NCBI RefSeq assembly: GCF_006829085.1
Contig: NZ_BJTC01000013.1
Coordinates: 1-64,000, forward strand
Direction of reading: 5' to 3'
From: Chryseobacterium sp. ON_d1
GTDB taxonomy: Bacteria > Bacteroidota > Bacteroidia > Flavobacteriales > Weeksellaceae
Length of the DNA stretch: 64,000 nt
Below are positions 62,898-64,000 of the stretch, piece after piece. The notes beneath the pieces are model-generated. The model was not told where the DNA came from. It saw only the letters and a program-made list of their open reading frames with translations, and searched no databases. The translations under genes were made by a program, and so were the position numbers. The stretch's first letter is position 1; each line of letters opens with the position of its first letter.

Positions 62898-64000
62898 TTA
62901 TTGTATGATAAGCTTTTTCGTCTCCGAATAGCCACTATAAGTAATTTTGACAAGATAATTTCCTGAAGGAAGTGTTGAAAGGTTCAGTTCCTGCTTATAG
63001 AATCCTGCCTGATTGGTAAGTTCTGCAGAATATACTTTTTTTCCGGTAAGATCATAAACTTCTGCATTTCCTTTGTTACCTGTCTTTTCTTTAACATCAA
63101 AAAGAACCGTCACTTTTTTATCGGCTGCTGCCGGATTAGGATATATACCGAAAGAAGCCTTTTTTCCGATTTCAGTAATGCCCAATGTCTCAGTAATCTT
63201 TTTGTATTTGAAATACATATTTCCCGTTGTAGCCCCACCGTTTGCAGTGAAGTACATTCTGTAGTAGTCGTTTCCTTTTTTGACATAGTACACCACATCA
63301 TTTTTTACGGTTCCGATCCCTTTCCATGAATGTCCCACAGTCGTAATCGCTGATGAGAAACTTGCATTGGCGGGAACTGTATAAGCCACTGTTTCCTGTG
63401 TTTCAGGCTGTACCATTGCTACTTTAACGTTCGGATTCTGAATGGCACCGGAAAGTGGATACATCTGTACCCCCATATAGAAGGTATAATATTTGGTAAA
63501 TACGAAGTCCCAGGCAGATCTGGAAGGTTCCATATCAGGAACTTTAGCCCCGGTATCAAAAGAAAAATAATTGAAATAAGTATCATCTGTTCCGTTGGCG
63601 ATGGTTCTTGTTTCTGTAGGTCCCCATGATGTGCCGTTCCATTTTGAATATCTGAAAGTATATCCTGCAAATGCATCTTCAATAGCAAATTTAACATAGG
63701 CTCCGGAAGCATACTTTAAAACAAAAATAGCTTTGCCCTGAATGTGATGGTTCACGGGGTTGTAAACTCCCCATCCAGTCGAAGGAATATTAGGGTTGGA
63801 GGATATCACAGGACCCTGTTCGAAGGCACCCTGGCTCCAGTCAGTCGTCTGATCAGGATTGTAAAGTGGAGCTCCCCATGAAGATTCGTTGCTGATGCTG
63901 ATATTATCCCAATCTGCTAAATTGGTTGAAGCTGCGAATACTTCAATATCTTTTGCATCATTGATCCTGGATCCGAATGCATAGTTTGAATTTCTATAAA
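62898..64000 (-). CDS. HmuY-like T9SS-exported protein (5' end outside window)
   Basis: The frame is open from the stop at 62898 to the right edge, so the start is outside the window; at least 367 residues are seen. The middle resembles the HmuY heme-binding family (HHIQGKAIFVLKYASGAYVK, then PDMEPSRSAWDFVFTKYYTF). After a beta-rich region it ends in a T9SS type A sorting domain (FGIYPNPAAADKKVTVLFDV...). HmuY proteins bind heme outside the cell, and this form would be secreted through T9SS. The HmuY assignment is by pattern only. Confidence 0.7.
   Translation of the reverse strand, partial: YRNSNYAFGSRINDAKDIEVFAASTNLADWDNISISNESSWGAPLYNPDQTTDWSQGAFEQGPVISSNPNIPSTGWGVYNPVNHHIQGKAIFVLKYASGAYVKFAIEDAFAGYTFRYSKWNGTSWGPTETRTIANGTDDTYFNYFSFDTGAKVPDMEPSRSAWDFVFTKYYTFYMGVQMYPLSGAIQNPNVKVAMVQPETQETVAYTVPANASFSSAITTVGHSWKGIGTVKNDVVYYVKKGNDYYRMYFTANGGATTGNMYFKYKKITETLGITEIGKKASFGIYPNPAAADKKVTVLFDVKEKTGNKGNAEVYDLTGKKVYSAELTNQAGFYKQELNLSTLPSGNYLVKITYSGYSETKKLIIQ

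Noticed and set aside
1..64000. Prophage, transposon or integrated plasmid in the window
   Set aside because: No integrase, transposase, terminase, portal or relaxase-like gene is seen. The type III RM pair is the only clear accessory cassette.
1..64000. tRNA or rRNA genes
   Set aside because: I looked in the intergenic gaps for cloverleaf-like or T-loop sequences and saw none. A tRNAscan run would be decisive.

Overview
The window is a chromosomal segment of a Bacteroidota bacterium, most likely a Chryseobacterium/Elizabethkingia-type member of the Flavobacteriia. The evidence is low GC, several secreted proteins ending in type IX secretion (T9SS) type A sorting domains, gldF/gldG, a glycosylasparaginase of the Elizabethkingia type, and many starts preceded by the Bacteroidota -7 element TAnnTTTG. 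I saw no rRNA, tRNA, prophage, transposase or CRISPR array. The last gene runs off the right edge and the first may run off the left edge.

Layout. 1-9 kb: unknown AT-rich protein, MerR regulator, secreted metzincin protease, AraC regulator, ccoG, SMP-30-like lipoprotein, DEAD-family RNA helicase. 9.1-13.4 kb: a complete two-gene type III restriction-modification system (mod, res) directly before rpsA. 15.8-23.7 kb: secreted M36 fungalysin, EamA transporter, alpha/beta hydrolase, divergent MFS exporter/AraC pair, SRPBCC protein, rplS. 24-28.5 kb: secreted phosphoesterase with three repeated C-terminal modules, and a YwqK-like repeat protein. 28.9-32.2 kb: the two subunits of a 3-oxoacid CoA-transferase, separated by an ABC exporter on the opposite strand. 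32.3-33.3 kb: four tandem copies of a 269-bp element between convergent genes. 34.4-46 kb: GH20 hexosaminidase; a Crp/Fnr regulator followed by a sulfur module (TauE/SafE exporter, MBL-rhodanese fusion, two half-size YeeE/YedE proteins); glycosylasparaginase; lipoprotein; cutC; GH2 beta-mannosidase. 46-59 kb: AEC transporter, priA, D-Ala-D-Ala carboxypeptidase, secreted M1 aminopeptidase, cupin/JmjC-like protein, kbl, hemJ-like gene, gldF, gldG. 59-64 kb: a protein remnant, two hypothetical genes, an Rrf2 regulator with a second TauE/SafE exporter, a monooxygenase, and a partial HmuY-like T9SS protein.

How genes work together. GH20 hexosaminidase, glycosylasparaginase and beta-mannosidase fit stepwise breakdown of host-type N-glycoproteins alongside the secreted proteases. 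The Crp/Fnr-TauE-MBL/rhodanese-YeeE/YedE block fits persulfide/thiosulfate handling, and two of its genes share an identical 22-bp site at identical spacing from a promoter element. Rrf2 and the second exporter may be another sulfur-responsive unit, with a 15-bp palindrome recurring near the cupin/kbl intergenic region.

The least explained features are the 269-bp tandem array, whose copies keep long hairpins with at least one compensatory base-pair change, the shared 22-bp operator module, and several families of dispersed palindromic intergenic repeats.
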